NCBI GenBank assembly: GCA_050084515.1
Contig: CM114274.1
Coordinates: 7,936,001-8,000,000, forward strand
From: Blasia pusilla
Lineage: Eukaryota; Marchantiophyta; Marchantiopsida; Blasiales
Length of the DNA stretch: 64,000 bases
Direction: 5' to 3'
The notes beneath the pieces were generated by a model. It worked only from the letters and a program-made list of their open reading frames with translations, made no database searches and was not told where the DNA came from. A program made the position numbers and the translations under genes. Shown here one piece after another: positions 36,193 to 47,960 of the stretch; position 1 is the stretch's first letter, and each line of letters starts with the position of its first letter.

Positions 36193-36641
36193 GACCAGGC
36201 TTCTTAGAGTGCCCCGCGGGGGAGTTAGCTCGTAGACAGGCTTCTTGGCTGATTGCCTTTGGTGGAGTAGGTCTTATAGCGACTGAGTTAGTGGCGTCTT
36301 TGGCTTTTTTAGGGAGTTGGGCCATTGTAACACCCCTCCTTTGCTCCTGATTTTTTGTTAGGGATAGACCGCTCCTTTTACAGTACGTTTCCCATGTTGA
36401 GGATGACCTTTTCCCACTTCAATCTTCACTCACAACTTAGAGAGACTCCTTTCTAGTTGAGGCTAGAACAATTCTTCCTACTTTCTCTTCTCTAGTTACC
36501 TTCGGATAGTCTAGGCTCCAATCTTCTTTGATGGAACCCCACTTTGAGGCAGTGTTCAGAGCTATTATGTCGGATGGGAATATCCCCATGGAGGTTCGAG
36601 CCCATATTCGCCCTTGATCCGAAAAGGGGGCATGCTCATGG

Positions 36642-37343
36642 GTGGGGGCTCGCCCCCTCATCCCGACTTTCTGTATCGCACCACTTACCTACACTACACC
36701 TATGCCGTTCCGACTGGGCATCCCCCAACCATCGGTGGTTGGTTCCAAACATTGCGAGTGTTGTCGGAGTCCGGATCCACTTGGTGTGCATTTGGCACGG
36801 TGTCTAGTTGGGGGTGAGAGGATAGCCACCTACAATGGAGTGCAGGATATTATATTTTGTATTGCTCGGGAGAGTGGCTTCCATGTACAGAGAGAGAGGC
36901 ACTACTCCATGCGGGATTCCCTTATCCGTGCTGATCTCTACATGACGCGGGAGTCTGAGGTAGTGGTAGCGGATGTTGTAGTGATGGATCCTGCGCGGGA
37001 GGCGGTGCGAGCCCAAGTGGTGGCACAAGGGAGATTGCTACAAGGAGCGGCGGCGGTAAAGAAGACCCACATTTATAGTCGACTTCATGACGGACATCAA
37101 TTTACCCCCCTAGCCATTGAGATGTATGGGGCTATGGGGAAGAGGTTTGACTCGTTCCTAGCAGATTGCTTCCATCATCTCCAGCCGAGAAATGGGTTGT
37201 CCTTAGCCATTGTGATACTTTATTGTAGGCAACGGATCTCTATAGTTTTGCAACGTGCCAGGCAAATGGGCTTTTATGACGGACACAAACGGTTGCAGAC
37301 GCCAATGCTAGAGGCCCACTTAGTAGTAACCATAGTTCTCTAA
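36642..37343 (+). pseudogene. LINE A zinc knuckle and restriction-like endonuclease domain
   Basis: A 233-codon frame. It holds CECC, then GVHLARC (residues 38-54), a C-C-H-C knuckle. Next come YNGVQDII (usual His replaced by Tyr) and the endonuclease core: RADL (residues 96-99), then VVVADVVVMDP (residues 107-117), and lysines at 140-141. This fits the R-P/A-D...D...K plan of restriction-like endonucleases of non-LTR elements, which nick the target DNA. A C-terminal PLAIEMYGAMGKRFDSF block is shared with LINE B. The frame begins after a decayed stretch (36193-36640), so it is only the 3' part of the original ORF. Confidence 0.65.
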
Positions 37344-37564
37344 ATGTTGCTGATATTGTCTCTATTGTTGTGAGTTTGAGTGATAAGGTGGTGAAAGCCC
37401 CCTTCTATCTCTTTGGGGCAGGTTTTGGCTTTGGTTTTTTCTCTCTATATGACTCCCTTCCTTTGTATCCCGATGGTTTTCCATCCAAATTTCTATTTCT
37501 TTTTCTTCTCCACGCGTTAAGGTGTGCGAAGGCTGGAATGGCGGGACTGGCGAACACCAAAAAC

Positions 37565-39308
37565 GAGCACAACGGCGCCGGGAGGTTGACGGACGGACGG
37601 ACGAACGGACGGACGGGTTTGATGTCCAGCACCAGCGATCGAGAGCTGGATAGTGGTAGGCTGTAATATACTCTCTGTCCCGTTTTCTGGCTTCGTTCAG
37701 CTTTCCCCGAGAGTCCTGATACTGCTGCAGCGGCTGTGCGGAATCGATTGGCGGTGGTGGTTCTTCATCTTCTGCAGTTACGTCCGCGGCCGTTCTCCAG
37801 GTAGAGATGGAGAGGTCGTGATTATAATGTGTCATTTTTGAATACTTCGCTTGTTTCGTGATGACTCAAAGCGAATTTAACGGCAGTGAAGCTAACAATG
37901 GGACTTTTGACGGTGTGGCTCATCTTGCTACTTCACTTGTTCGGAGGTATACTGTTATTTTACATTGGAGAAAGCTTCGAAGATACTATATGGAATTAGA
38001 AGTGAATGAGCATCGTCTTCTCAATTCAGAATTCTTTGGAAATAGTCCCTTGTTTCATTGGTACCCTGCCAAGCAACCTCGGAATTGATATCTTCTGTAA
38101 CTGGGAATTATCCCCGGAACAATGTAGGGATTTTTCAGAGTGTTGATCCTCTGTAGTACCAAGGGTACCTTATTATCCTCGAAGTTGAAGCCTGTTCAAG
38201 TTTGTGTTTGAGATACCAGTTTTGGTGGGATTTCCACAGCTTGGTGGATAAATTAGTTGGACATAGTGTCATTGTGTATGTTACAGAGCACTTCACATCT
38301 CATGGCTGGAGTGAATTCTTCAAGAATCTGGACCTAGTCTGCAAAACCCTAATTTTGCACTAAGAATGAGCATTTATTCAATTATGGGGAATGGTCAAGG
38401 ATCATGGGCTGAGGCACTTGTAGTTGACCGCATTGGTTTTTGTCTCTACCTTGGTGAACATGTCAGAAAAATTGCTTACTTGAGGTGTTCCCTTTGTGAA
38501 AGCTTTTTGATTGGCACTGCTTGCACTTCTATATCCATAAGAAAAGGACTTGGGGTCGTAGTAATCTAGACTCAAGACTTCAAATCACCACATTTCAACT
38601 GTCATCTGAGCATGATGAATTGTATCCACTCAGGATTGAATTTGAAGATGAGATAGTTGTCTAGGAGAGCAGAAGTTAATGAATTGTTACTCTTGGGTCC
38701 AACATACCTTGAGCAATTTCTTTTTATGTTGCCTCTGCAAAAGCGATGTTTAAGTTTTTAGAAGTCCAGAAGGCAGTGTGAGATTTACTGCAAAGCAATA
38801 CTTGTGGCATGATCTCTCTCTAGATCCACTATCGCAACCTACCCCAGGGTTGCTTCTCCTCTGAAGGAATTTGTGCTGCTCTAGTATCTCTTCTTAGTGG
38901 GCTTTTCATGACCATGCTGTATGCCATCTCCAGGTGATTGGACCAGATCTTGCTTAGAACGAAGCTTCTACTTGGAGAGTGGGTGTTGGAAATTTTCTGG
39001 GGACGGCACAGCACAAAATGACCAGTCTCCTTTCTTCCCACTTTGTTCTCCATACAGAGTCGAACAGGTCATATTCATTGTAGTAGTTTATGCAGTAGTA
39101 GTGATAGTGTTATGGTTGACTTAACAGAGACTCAGAGTAATCACTGTTTTTTCAAACTGAGTGGGTCATGGGTATCTTAAATTATCATCTCTCTATCAGC
39201 ACCTTTCACCAATCCCTCCTAGGACTTCAAAAGTCTGGATGAGGCTCGAATGTTTCGTGGAGAAAGTTTTCCATTTGCTGGTACCCTGCTGCCAGACCGA
39301 CTGACAAA
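37565..39308 (+). repeat. Right arm of large inverted duplication
   Basis: Matches the left arm (20535 down to 17165) in reverse complement, but lacks 18576-20207 of the left arm; the join is near 37925. The arm ends about 237 bp before the MED18 start codon. It carries a matching 67-codon frame at 38921-39124, which differs from the left copy mostly by amino-acid-changing substitutions and so is probably not coding. Confidence 0.85.
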
Positions 39309-39545
39309 GGTGTAATTGTAAAGGGTCCGTCTTTATGAAATATGTTGGCCTGTTAGCAGGAGCGGGATGCAAGAGGTACTAGTGCTAAGTCAGCCATTTG
39401 AGTAGAAATTGTGATTGGAATGACGCTGTGAGGGCAACTGGAGCAGTGAGTTTGGAACTTTGGAACTGAGAGAACGGTTGGTGTTCATGCTTGCTATTTG
39501 AAACCTTGGTGAGCAATTGTTACTCGTTGATGCTCAACATCAGCT

Positions 39546-41320
39546 ATGGAGTGCATAGTTCAAGGTATCTTAGAGACACAGGTATTGTCTGTCTCCTTAC
39601 CACATGCTGGTATTTGCTGTATAAATTTATCCCTTGTATGCTTGTCTAACAGTGGACACTGGCGTAATTGTTTTTTGGAATGGGAGTCACTTGCCGTGTC
39701 TAAGGTAAGATGTATGTATGTTTTAGCAACGTTTAGATTCAAATCAAAGAAGAAGATGCTTCTATTTGGACTTAGTGAGCTGATAAGGGCTTATACGTTG
39801 CACCAATATTCTGTGGTTTGATGTAGCATCTAGATGCATTAGAGGTTCTTTTACAGGGCCTCTGTGGAGGGCTTCGGGAGACTCTGAAAGTTCATGAAAT
39901 ATGTCTGAAGAGTGGACCCAATCTTGGTGTGTGCCCTATCACAAACTCCATATTCTTGTCTCTTTTGGATCATGTGTTGGGCGTTTTGTTTGAATATGAT
40001 ATAACTGATGGACAGGCAGGTGTAGCTGCAGTCTAAACTCTCACACGTTCATATTGAAAAGCTTTCACAATTCTTGGTGGTATGAGAAGTTGATTCTCAG
40101 CAAGTGTGTTGTGGATGCAAGTTTGACACAAGGGCTATACATGTCAACAGGAGCTGTGAGCTCGGAAGTTCATTTGTTCTGTTCTCTCTCTCAGGCAGAG
40201 CCTGTATGGTTAGTTTCTCTTCAGTTTAGACTCTGCAGTAGCGGTTGTCTGTTTGGAGCTTTCTTCCTGGTTGAGTTTGGAAGGTTAGGGATTTGCTTGT
40301 TTCGGCTATTGAATGTCTCATGAAGCTCGTTCTAATCTAGCAGAGCACTCGTTCGATTTGTCCGCTGGATTTTTACCAAACAAGCATCAAATCAGTACTA
40401 GTTGTTCAGTTATAATTATTTTACATGTGTAAGCTTATCAACTGGCAGGAGGGTAAGACATGTGGGGGGTCCCATGAGAGGTTCTGGTGCAGATCAGTTG
40501 CCTGCTCTTGTGCGAAGTGTTTTGGAAGCAGACATCAGCACCAACGCATTGCGATTCTTGTATGCTCTCGGATACAAGCTGGACTATGAACTTCTTCGCA
40601 CAGGTTTCTCCTTTCAATTTCAAAGAGTCGTGCCTATCACTGTGACAGTTTCATCCATTTGTAGACTGCCCAAGCTACATGCTGTTGATGAAGCAGTACC
40701 GGTCACACCGTCTCTTCAGCTAGTAGAAGTGATGGCACCTGCGTCTACTGACAACTATTCAGAGGTGGTTGCAGCAATATCAGCTTTCGCCGAATTTCTG
40801 GCCCCGTATGCATTTACTCCTCCCTTTTATTTATCAATGATGTTCTGCAGTTATCTGTCTTGGTTTAGTCTTCTGAAATTCTTATATGATTGGTGGGAGA
40901 CTTGTGTGAACGCATTTCTCACCTGTCTCCATTGTCAGCTTTGAGGAACATGGAATGGGATGCTCTTGGTATTAAAACTTGTCAATAAGGTTCCTCAAGA
41001 ATATCTCCTTTATACGACGTAGGACACACTTGGAGAGGGTCAAGACCCCTGTATGCCTGTTGCTGTTTACTAATTGTAATAGTAAGCACCATTACTTCTG
41101 ACCAGATTGAGTGTTCTTGTTGGGTCCTTTTGTAAGGCCGAGCAAGCCAATTTAGTAAGCTTCTTCTATGTTCATGTAGATAATTTGCACATAACCTGTT
41201 ATACTTGGAAATTTATGCAGGCTCTTGCATCTTGCCAAGCCAGGTGTGCTCACTGGGGTTGTAGGCACAGCAGCCACTGCAGCCACTGCTCTGGTCTCAA
41301 GGGCATCAATGAAAGGATGA
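39546..41320 (+). CDS. MED18: Mediator complex subunit 18
   Basis: Five coding exons: 39546-39581, 39827-39926, 40151-40208, 40449-40805 and 41221-41320 (TGA at 41318-41320). All four introns are GT-AG and 224-415 bp long. The joined exons total 651 nt, giving 216 residues, close to the length I recall for plant MED18. Recognisable blocks by exon: MECIVQGILETQ; LDALEVLLQGLCGG and HEICLKSGPNLG; AVSSEVHLFCSLSQAEPVW; RHVGGPMRGSGADQLP, ALGYKLDYELLRTGF, KLHAVDEAVPVTP and NYSEVVAAISAF; LLHLAKPGVLTGVV. MED18 belongs to the head module of Mediator, pairs with MED20 and MED8, and works in the nucleus to link transcription factors to RNA polymerase II. No stop, frameshift or transposon lies in it, so it is probably functional. 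It sits just downstream of the right duplication arm. Confidence 0.93.
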
Positions 41321-43525
41321 GGTTAGTTTTACCTGCACAATCCAACTTTTACAAAACATACTTCTATTACAAGTACGCATTACGTATAGAATTGTGGTGA
41401 AAGCAGTTGGCTCAACACAGGTTTTTTTGGTTCACTTTGTGGTTGAAAGTTATCACATATATCTGACCAAATTTTCTGAGAAAGGAACAAAACCACTGTA
41501 GCGTGCCATTTCTTCAGTTGCTATTTTTTAGGCTGGTAGTCTTAATGCAGAGTAGTAGCTACCGAAGAAATGGAAGTATGTTCTTGCCTTCCCTATTTGT
41601 GGGGTTTACCTGATCTACTTCACTACTATTAATGTGTGTGTGTTTAGATTCCTCAGCCCATGATGCATCCACGGTGAAGCCGGATGAGTTTTGCCAAAAT
41701 GAATGGAGGATTATCATCTTGACACAAATGTGAAGTCAACTTGTGAGTTAGATGCCTCCATATTTCTTCTTATATCAGACCTACACGTGTGCATTAAATC
41801 TTTTGTTACCAGGATAAGAAAAGTTTCTCTGCTGGTTTCTCTGAGGTTCAGAGGTTTCTTGAGTGTCTTAATGGAGTTTCACCAAATCCGATAGAATGAG
41901 TATAAACTTTGACATGTCTCAAGCTCTGTGATGAGACACAACTTACTTGGCTTCGTTATTCGCTGCAGGTATAACAAACTGTGGTTTTTTACTACAATGA
42001 AGAATTCAACATTTATCTATTCTTAGTATGTGTAAGGTGAAAAAGTTGGGTTCAATTTTTTCACCAAGGACGTCAATTGTAGAGTGTAGTAACACAACAC
42101 AGGAGGAGAAATAATTAGCACCGTGGGCAAGACTCTTAAGGAAGTTCAAATGAGGTGACTAATGATTCCACTGCTAGTAAAATCCCTAGCCCTTATTTGT
42201 GACATTGTCTCCCTAAAAGCTATGGCTGTGGTAGGTAGATCTACTTTAGGTGAAAGCAATTGTATTTGGATGTATTCTAGACAACGAATCAAACTATAGA
42301 AATGATCAGGTAGACAACAAGAATTGACTACAACATTTCATCGAAAGTGTTTCAGTGGTGGACAACCAGGTTCAAGTCGGTTGGAACCTCTAATTTTGCA
42401 GAATCGCCTCACGGGTGCTTGTTGGACATGGAATCAGTGATCACACTACCATGTTGTTTACTACAAAAAGGTTCTTATCCACTTGAGAAGATTGACACAA
42501 GGTCAGTCCTCTAGGTTGTAGTGTAGCCAATGGTTTCTTTGGAGGTAATGTGGATTTCTCTTGGACAGAAGGCTAGTTTATGAAATTTGTAAATTTAGTA
42601 AACTAGAGTGGAGTGCTTGGTATGCGAAAATGTAGATTCCATACTGAATTACAATCAAGAATTGGTGGCCTTATGGATCTGAAGGTTTTAATCAACAGGT
42701 TAAGAAAACATACGTCTCGTTTGGGAGGGTCAAGAGAAGGAGGAATATCCTTGCCTCATTGTAGGCTCCATCCCTCAACCCACCTTTTGAAGGTTCAAAA
42801 CTTTAAATACCTAAGTCGGAGAGATCTTCAACCATACTGAAACAACTTGTGTTAATGAAGTACAAATTTAGAGTTTGAAGTCTTTTAACTCCCAAATGCC
42901 AATGAGGATGTGTATGGCATTTACATGTAACTTTTGCACTTCTCTGATGTAATTAAGGAAGATGACTCAAGACTAGAAGAGAGAAAACATAGGCGAGTTA
43001 TCACTTGCGTGATATCATAATTTTAGGAACACTAGTAAAGTGCACAGAAATTTGATTCTTCCTATGGCAACACCTAATTTATGATCACTATGTGTAGGTT
43101 TTCTGTTTAGGAGGAAGTGTCGAAAAGTACAAAAAAGTGTAGCCTTGGGCGGATGAGATGTTGTGGGGGGTTGTGGTGACATTGAGAGGGGAGAAACTTG
43201 GACTAGAGTGCAAGTCCTGAAAACATCGAGAGAGTGATTTTCATGAACTTTGAGTAGGTACAATTGTAAGCTTTACTTGCTCAAAAGTGTTCCATTTTTT
43301 GTAACAATTTTGCATCTACACAGGTTGGAAGAGGGGCTTGAGGTGCTTTGTGATTTTTTGATTTTTGCATTTAGGGCAGTTTCTATGATTAAAAGTGTAA
43401 AGCCCTTGCCTTACATCGAATTAATCATGCTTCACAAAGATTCAAAAATATTTTCTTTTATATGAGTGCCATATGTTAATCAAACAAGTGTTAGGAAACA
43501 AGTGAGGATTCTCCCATAATAATAT
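41321..43525. other. MED18 3' flank; no further gene seen
   Basis: Likely includes the MED18 3' untranslated region in its first few hundred bases. Frames up to 82 codons have no recognisable domain. Confidence 0.5.
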
Positions 43526-44141
43526 ACTAGTAGTGTGATGACATTTTCCTTAATAGAAGGGCTTTGAAAAACAAGTGTCAATAATAGTTTTTTAATTCTA
43601 TTTCAAGTTTCAAATTTTTGTCTAGTTTCCATCCTTTAAAGTCTTAAAAGAGTTAGAAAATTTCACCTTTAAATGATATTCATCTCCCCTAAATAATTTC
43701 ATTCCACCCTAAAAGTTGGAACAATAACTATTCTTCCCCTTCCACTCTTCCCATCAAAATGACATTCACTAACTAAAACTTAGCTAATTTTAATTAACGA
43801 AATTATTTTCTCCACCCAAATTCATTTTCCTTTCCCATAATATTACATGTGAATTAATATAATTATTTTTTAAAATTTTTATATTTTTAAAATTTTAAAC
43901 TTTAATTTTAATTTGTATTTTTTATTGTCTTTGAAGAATAATAACATTTCATTCTTCTTAGTAATTACAATCCCCCATCCAAATTTAAATGATATCACAA
44001 TCCCCTAAGTAATTTTATTCTTCTATAAAATTTAAACAAAATCTACTTTTTCTCCATTAAAATTTATCTTCTCTGTCCATCAAATATGAAATAAACAAAA
44101 ATTTTAAAATTTCTGTTATTTATTAAAATTATTCCATCACT
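43526..44141 (-). mobile_element. AT-rich repeat, possible Helitron relic
   Basis: Very AT-rich DNA sharing ordered blocks with 54650-54960: CCTAAATAATTTCATTCC, CTTCCACTCTT followed by CCACCAAAAT-like sequence, TTTTAATTAA, and GAGTAATAACATT-like sequence. ACTAG at 43526-43530 could be the minus-strand 3' end, but no clear hairpin precedes it. The other end abuts an S-repeat fragment. Classification is tentative. Confidence 0.35.
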
Positions 44142-44207
44142 TGTCGTGCGAATCCACATCGTCATACAACATACATCGTTGACATACCATACTCACATAC
44201 ATACATA
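44142..44207 (-). repeat. Isolated fragment of a G2-type S repeat
   Basis: The reverse complement matches the last 66 bases or so of the G2 S repeat (TATGTATGTATGTGAGTATG through CGCACGACA) almost perfectly. No U unit or pol sequence adjoins it. It ends exactly at the S boundary CGCACGACA. Confidence 0.75.
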
Positions 44208-45829
44208 ATATTTATGATCACTCATTATCATATTAAATACATCATTAATTGATTAATATTCTTTTCAATTCCAATCAAATACCTATCTATTTCTACCCAT
44301 CTTATATGGTTCAAGCTACAAAATTCAAACATGTTGCCTATTTTGTCCTATTGTCTCATTATCTAGTCCTATTATGCATATGGGGTCGCTAATTATTATA
44401 TAGATGTACATATAAGAAGATTAGAGCATGGATTTTAGGGCATTTCCCCCAATAATAGACTTTACAACACGAATAACTTGGGATGCCTTATCATTATCCC
44501 CTCCGCTCCCTTTCAATTAGGGTTCATACAAGCAAAAATACTTAATTGCCATTTAATCCCTTCCACACAAAATTAAATGCTATCACTATGTACCACAAAC
44601 AAAATTTGTAACAATCATATATTTTTGAAAGCTCGAAATTGCAAAAGCCATGTTCTTTACTTCATAAACAACCATGTGGCAAGTTGCTTAAGGCCCAACT
44701 ATATGTTGATTGCCTCTTCATTGGGGTAGATTTGTTTTGCAAGGTTTCCGCAAACTTATGATCGCAATATGAGGAAGTCACTCTTATCTTGGGAATGTCC
44801 TTATCTATACTTTTTAATTATTTTTTGATAATTCTACTCTCAAAGAAGGGAAGCCCTTTTAGAAAAGAAAGGTTCTTTAAATTATGGTAATTTCATATTT
44901 GTTAAGATTAGAATGGATTCTATGAGCATGAATGTTTTTACAAGATTAGACCTCTACTAGCATCCATCCAATTTCTTAGTAATGTTTGAGCTTCAACATC
45001 GGCCAATATCTCAAGGTTAGAGGATATACACAATAAAGTTTAGAGACGTTGAAGCCTCTAGTAAGACTATTTGCATGGACACATGATCTTATTTAATGGT
45101 GGTGTAAAGTGGAAAAACTTGGAAGGTACGTGCTTATATGCCTTTTACATGAGTGCATCACATAGACGCTCTTACTAATACATATTCAAATACATCATGT
45201 TTGATCAAACCCTCCCAGAAAAGAGTTATAACCATTATAATTTACTATTCACAACCCCTGATGTTATTTTTGGTTATTTTTAAATAGTTGTAACTTTATA
45301 TTAATTTCCCCTCTATAAAATAAAATAGTATTGAACGGCCCCTACTAATATTGGGTAAATTTAGAGAATTTTTACGGAGATACATCGCCTTCATATGGCC
45401 AACCAATGTATGTATCCCTTGTATTTTGTCAAATCATTTTGATAAAGTTGATCACACCTAGGGATGTGGTGAGTAAACTCTCATGCTTTATTCTTCATTT
45501 GTGTTCATTGATAGCACTTATTGATGTTTAACATTAGGTGTATCAATTTAATATATTTTATATATCCTCCTTTTACAACTTTTACTTTCCTTCTAAACTA
45601 TTGATTTTCATAGTTATTCGGATCATTTCTTTCTTCAGCTTGTGCACTCTCCATAATGCTCGGCAGCTAATATCGTTTCACAACTTCGTCACTTTGGTTC
45701 TTCCTCTTCAATGCTTATTGAGCTTGAATGGGTATGGATTCACTTTTTACCTGCCAATGTCGTTTCCATTTGTATGCATTTTGAATTCATTCTCAAGCAA
45801 CCTTGTTTTTCTCTGTTAGGATGCTCTTG
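44208..45829. other. No gene seen
   Basis: AT-rich sequence without long frames. A 93-codon frame at 45538-45819 is hydrophobic by composition only; I do not support it as a gene. Confidence 0.5.
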
Positions 45830-46210
45830 TTCCCGCTTGTTGCATAATAAGGGATGTCCTTCACACTATGATGTAGACTCATGCATTTATCTCATCCCAC
45901 TAATTCCCTACAAAATCTTGACATTGTTCCCTATGAGGGTACTCTTGCTTTGCTCATTCATGCTTCTTGAAACATAAGAGACGCCCTTCACACTATAATG
46001 TATATTCGTGTATTTATCTCAATGTACTCACTTTATATGAATTCTTGGTCTCGTTCTTTGTTTGTTCTTCTTGCTTCACTCATTCATATTTGTAGCAATG
46101 CAAGAGATGACCTTCATACTACGATGTATACTCATGCATTTGCCGTAATCTACTTACTCCGCATAGATTCTTCCCCTCGTTGGTTGGATCTAGTAGCTCT
46201 TTACCACTTA
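45830..46210 (+). repeat. Three degenerate tandem units of about 120 bp
   Basis: Units begin near 45830, 45950 and 46075. They share CTTGCTTxxCTCATTCATxxTT, GAxxxCCTTCAxACTAxxATGTA and CTCATGCATTT-like blocks, with spacing near 120-125 bp. Old and non-coding. They lie directly before the copia element. Confidence 0.55.
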
Positions 46211-46223
46211 TGCTCTCTACCTT

Positions 46224-46533
46224 GTTTTGAAGAGTGAGTTATAGTCAAGCTCACGAGACACCTGAATGTTACATTTGGTACTCACATAAAGTAGGAAGTT
46301 TAATCTTGGTTAGTCAATTAAGCGCGATTATCTTAACTAGGGTTAGTTAACCACAATTAGTCTAACTTAAGACTATGGTTAAGATTAGGGTTAAGGTTGC
46401 TTGTACATACCCTATATAATTGAGAAGGAAACCAGCCTCCACTTATTCTCTCATTGCAAAATTTCTTTCTCCATGGTGGTGTATGAGTGTGAGCCGTTTT
46501 CCACTAGTTATGCTTCTTTAGCAGCTTTCTGCA
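46224..46533 (+). repeat. Copia 5' LTR
   Basis: Matches the 3' LTR throughout (AAGAGTGAGTTAxAGTCAAG, AAGCGCGATTATCTTAACTA, then ACCCTATATAATTGAGAAG). The TATA box CCTATATAAT is near 46413. It ends CTTTCTGCA directly before the primer site. The left edge is ambiguous by about ten bases. Confidence 0.85.
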
Positions 46534-46545
46534 TGGAATCAGAGC
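46534..46545 (+). promoter_or_regulatory. Copia primer binding site
   Basis: TGGAATCAGAGC differs at one base from TGGTATCAGAGC, the site complementary to the 3' end of initiator Met-tRNA used by many plant copia elements. It begins immediately after the LTR. Confidence 0.85.
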
Positions 46546-47340
46546 GATGGGGGAACATCATTTGAAATTCTTGGTGTTTGAGGAAAGAAGAGAGGCAAGA
46601 TAAGGCACACTTTCAATTTGGGAGAAGGAAATTTTGTTCAGAGCTCAACGAGTTCAGATTTCAGATGGAACTTTGACGGTGATAAAACTTTGGAGGTATT
46701 TTTTAGGGCTTTCCGGGCTGATTCAGTCATCTCGGTCGGTACCAATAAGAATGATGCCAAAGTCTTGTTCTTACCATCTTTTAGAGATTGTTGAGAGCTT
46801 TCCAATACATCCAAAATCGCTCAATTTTAACATTCTGAGCTTGTGCAATATCAATTTCAGTGTTGGAAAGTGCAAAAAGTTGTACGGTTTGCTCTCTACA
46901 TGCCAATTGCGACTAGTTCTTTTATACATTTGATCATTTTTGGAAAATTTCATGTCGATTTCTGTATAGGAGTAGTCTATGCTTCAATTGGAGTAGTGAA
47001 GAGCTTGAAATTAATTTTTTTGTGAGTGAAATCGCTCGTCATGGAGTATTCCTCAACAACAATCACAGGCGAGAAGTTAGATAAGCAGAATTACAATGTC
47101 TGGAAGTTTCGCATGAAACAATTTCTCATAGGTCAAGAACTATGGGAGCTTGTCACGGGTGACGAGGCCAAGCTAGAAGGTGACTCAACAAACTTGAATA
47201 TTCGCGCTTGGAAGAAACGAGCAAGGCAAGTAATCCACTACATTTCAACTATCAATTTGCCAATAATAGATCATATTCAAGATGTTGATATTCCGAAGGA
47301 GGTATGGGATGCATTGGAAAATTTGTTCCAAACATCTACA

Positions 47341-47833
47341 TGTTGGATTCTCAACATCCACTCCTATGAGCACCATTAATCTAATCGGCCCCCTTGTATG
47401 AGGAGAAGCCTAGATTGATGGTTCCGACTTAGACGTCGAAGGAGTCATAGTAATATGACGTAGGTGATTTACAGAGTAGCGTTACTAGGTTTATCTAACC
47501 CTATTTTGCATCAGGGTGCGGGGCACCCTAATGCGTCGCGGGGATCCAGGGGTGCAGCCCCTGGTATGCTAAGACGACGCGGGGGTCCGGAGGCGCAGCT
47601 CCTAGCAAAAGTTTTCTATTAATAGAAATGAAGAAAATTAGGTCAAAATCCTAGTTTTCCCGAGTAGTCAAATAGTCGGGAGCCGCAGCGGTAGCGCATT
47701 CTCGTATGTCGTGTTATCTCCCAATTCAGGTTCTATCGAAGCTCTTCTGTGAGCGCACGGACGGACTAGGCCACTTTGTATCTCTAAGTTTTGTAAAGAT
47801 TTCAGTGATTTCGTCACTTTCTGTTTTCTCACA
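47341..47833 (+). mobile_element. Solo LTR nested in copia gag
   Basis: 493 bp beginning TGTTGGATTC and ending TTCTCACA, flanked by the 5-bp direct repeat CTACA (47336-47340 and 47834-47838). It is GC-richer than its host, with CCAGGGGTGCAGCCCCTGG-like inverted repeats near 47549-47567. It carries no coding. TG...CA ends and a target-site duplication show a real LTR left after recombination. Confidence 0.75.
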
Positions 47834-47838
47834 CTACA

Positions 47839-47960
47839 AAGGCCAGAAAACTATCAATTCGCCAATAATAGATCATATTCAAGATGTTCATATTTCGAAG
47901 GAGATGTGGGATGCATAGGAAAATTGATCCAGACATCTACAAAGGCGAGAAAACTTCAAT
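47839..47960 (+). repeat. Partial tandem duplication of gag after the solo LTR
   Basis: About 90-115 bases of gag (GCCAATAATAGATCATATTC through ACATCTACAAAGGC) appear both before the solo LTR (47260-47340) and after it (47859-47946). This is far longer than a target-site duplication, so it reflects a separate duplication or unequal recombination. Confidence 0.7.

Larger units (their letters stand above)
35150..37360 (+). mobile_element. LINE A: non-LTR element with restriction-like endonuclease
   Basis: A 5'-truncated and decayed non-LTR retrotransposon. Order: reverse transcriptase remnants (35195-36192), a degraded linker, then a zinc knuckle with a restriction-like endonuclease domain (36642-37343). 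A second copy on the minus strand is LINE B (54940-56887). An endonuclease placed after the RT is the layout of early-branching, R2/CRE-like non-LTR elements rather than the APE-type LINEs common in plants. Confidence 0.75.

Noticed and set aside
37362-37835. 157-codon minus-strand frame with PSVRSSVRPSTS-type repeats
   Set aside because: The repeats come from the ACGG microsatellite at the edge of the duplication arm; no plausible product.
40438-40623. Minus-strand frame inside the MED18 region
   Set aside because: Antisense shadow of MED18 exon 4.
47545-47720. GC-rich stretch that might be a tRNA or plastid-derived insert
   Set aside because: It has inverted repeats but no cloverleaf or recognisable plastid gene, and it lies within the TG...CA bounds of the solo LTR.
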